Positions 6,058 through 6,480 of a stretch of 6,480 nt of DNA are shown here, one piece after another; position 1 is the stretch's first letter; every line of letters begins with the position of its first letter. The DNA is taken from assembly GCA_015493185.1 (NCBI GenBank), contig WGDQ01000438.1, positions 1 through 6,480 of the forward strand, in the 5' to 3' direction. Made by a program: the position numbers and the translations under genes. Source of the DNA: Planctomycetaceae bacterium. Lineage in GTDB: Bacteria; Planctomycetota; Planctomycetia; Pirellulales; JAEUIK01. A model generated the notes under the pieces. It worked only from the letters and a program-made list of their open reading frames with translations, did not search any database and was not told the origin of the DNA.

Positions 6058-6122
6058 GTCGCGTGCCGACCGAACCGCAAAACAGTTTTGAGCGACCCAC
6101 AGTCAGAAAGGATGGGAGTGCC

Positions 6123-6480
6123 ATGATCAAGAAAGCCATCGTCGGTTCGATGGCCCTGCTGTTGTTAGGGGCCTTTTTCTTCGGTCGCGATCTGCTCAGC
6201 TACGCCACGACGTCGGCCTGCTGGGTTCGCGACTCGGTAACCGAGCAGGTGCCCATTGAGTTCGAAATCGAGCGGGCCCGCAAAATGGTCCGCGATCTGG
6301 TGCCCGACATCCGGAAGAACATGCGCGTGATCACGCGTGAAGAGGTCGAGGTCGAGCGGCTCGAAAAGCAGATTGAACAGGCCGAGCAGCGGTTGGCATC
6401 GGAGAAGGCCAACATTCTGCGGCTGAAAACCGATCTGCAAAGCGGCGATCAGGTGTTTCATTATGCGAGTCGTCAGTACA
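6123..6480 (+). CDS. Membrane-anchored coiled-coil protein, probably a planctomycete hypothetical family (3' truncated)
   Basis: The first 119 residues are visible, and the gene runs off the window. ATG 6123 follows GGGAG (6114-6118) at 4 bases and AAAGGA (6107-6112) at 10 bases, so the start is well supported. Residues 4-20 form a hydrophobic helix after a short basic start (MIKKA), serving as a signal anchor or uncleaved signal peptide. Residues 44-63 are an amphipathic charged helix (EFEIERARKMVRDLVPDIRK). Residues about 64-106 form a heptad-rich coiled coil around EVERLEKQIEQAEQRL. The pattern of short anchor, SYATTS, then PIEFEIERAR and a coiled coil resembles conserved hypothetical proteins that I recall, from memory only, from planctomycete genomes. 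No biochemical function is known to me; a structural or envelope role is a guess. It has its own upstream region and is unlikely to belong to the ECF operon. Confidence 0.88.
   Translation, partial: MIKKAIVGSMALLLLGAFFFGRDLLSYATTSACWVRDSVTEQVPIEFEIERARKMVRDLVPDIRKNMRVITREEVEVERLEKQIEQAEQRLASEKANILRLKTDLQSGDQVFHYASRQY

Noticed and set aside
5198..6080. Two overlapping minus-strand frames of about 250 residues
   Set aside because: Their Glu/Arg-rich parts come from the polypurine strand of the pyrimidine tract, there is no recognisable domain or clear ribosome binding site, and the two frames compete with each other.

Overview
The window looks like a stretch of a GC-rich bacterial chromosome, most probably a planctomycete. 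That assignment is an inference. It rests on the high-GC coding style, the weak or missing Shine-Dalgarno sequence at some starts, and the last gene, whose short anchor plus coiled-coil N-terminus resembles a hypothetical family I associate with planctomycetes. No rRNA, tRNA, CRISPR array, transposase or phage gene was seen.

The core (521-5225) is a compact three-gene operon on the + strand encoding an energy-coupling factor (ECF) type ABC importer. Gene 1 (521-2551) carries a signal or lipoprotein-like N-terminus, about 400 residues of beta-rich extracytoplasmic sequence, and a C-terminal multi-helix membrane domain that reads like a YkoE-type substrate-capture (S) component. Gene 2 (2548-4317) is one polypeptide with two complete ABC ATPase domains, in the CbiO/EcfA/YkoD style. 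Gene 3 (4308-5225) is the transmembrane coupling protein EcfT. The junctions are a 4-nt ATGA overlap and a 10-nt overlap, each with a good Shine-Dalgarno sequence, so the three proteins are almost certainly translationally coupled and form one S-AA-T complex. The substrate cannot be read from the sequence. YkoEDC-like systems suggest a thiamine precursor, but no TPP or cobalamin riboswitch and no biosynthetic neighbour is visible.

The flanks are gene-poor. Positions 1-51 probably hold the last 16 codons of an upstream gene. Positions 52-520 hold no convincing gene, but contain inverted repeats (61-87 and 391-414) and a near-perfect 22/23-nt tandem duplication just before the operon. Positions 5226-6122 hold two more short tandem duplications, a polypyrimidine tract, a possible 92-residue protein with a good ribosome binding site (5709-5987), and a dyad (6037-6057) upstream of the last gene. 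That gene (6123 to the window end) encodes a membrane-anchored coiled-coil protein cut by the window edge.

The most interesting object is the ECF transporter whose S component appears fused to a large, unrecognised extracytoplasmic region. Canonical S components are small proteins of about 200 residues that consist almost entirely of membrane helices.
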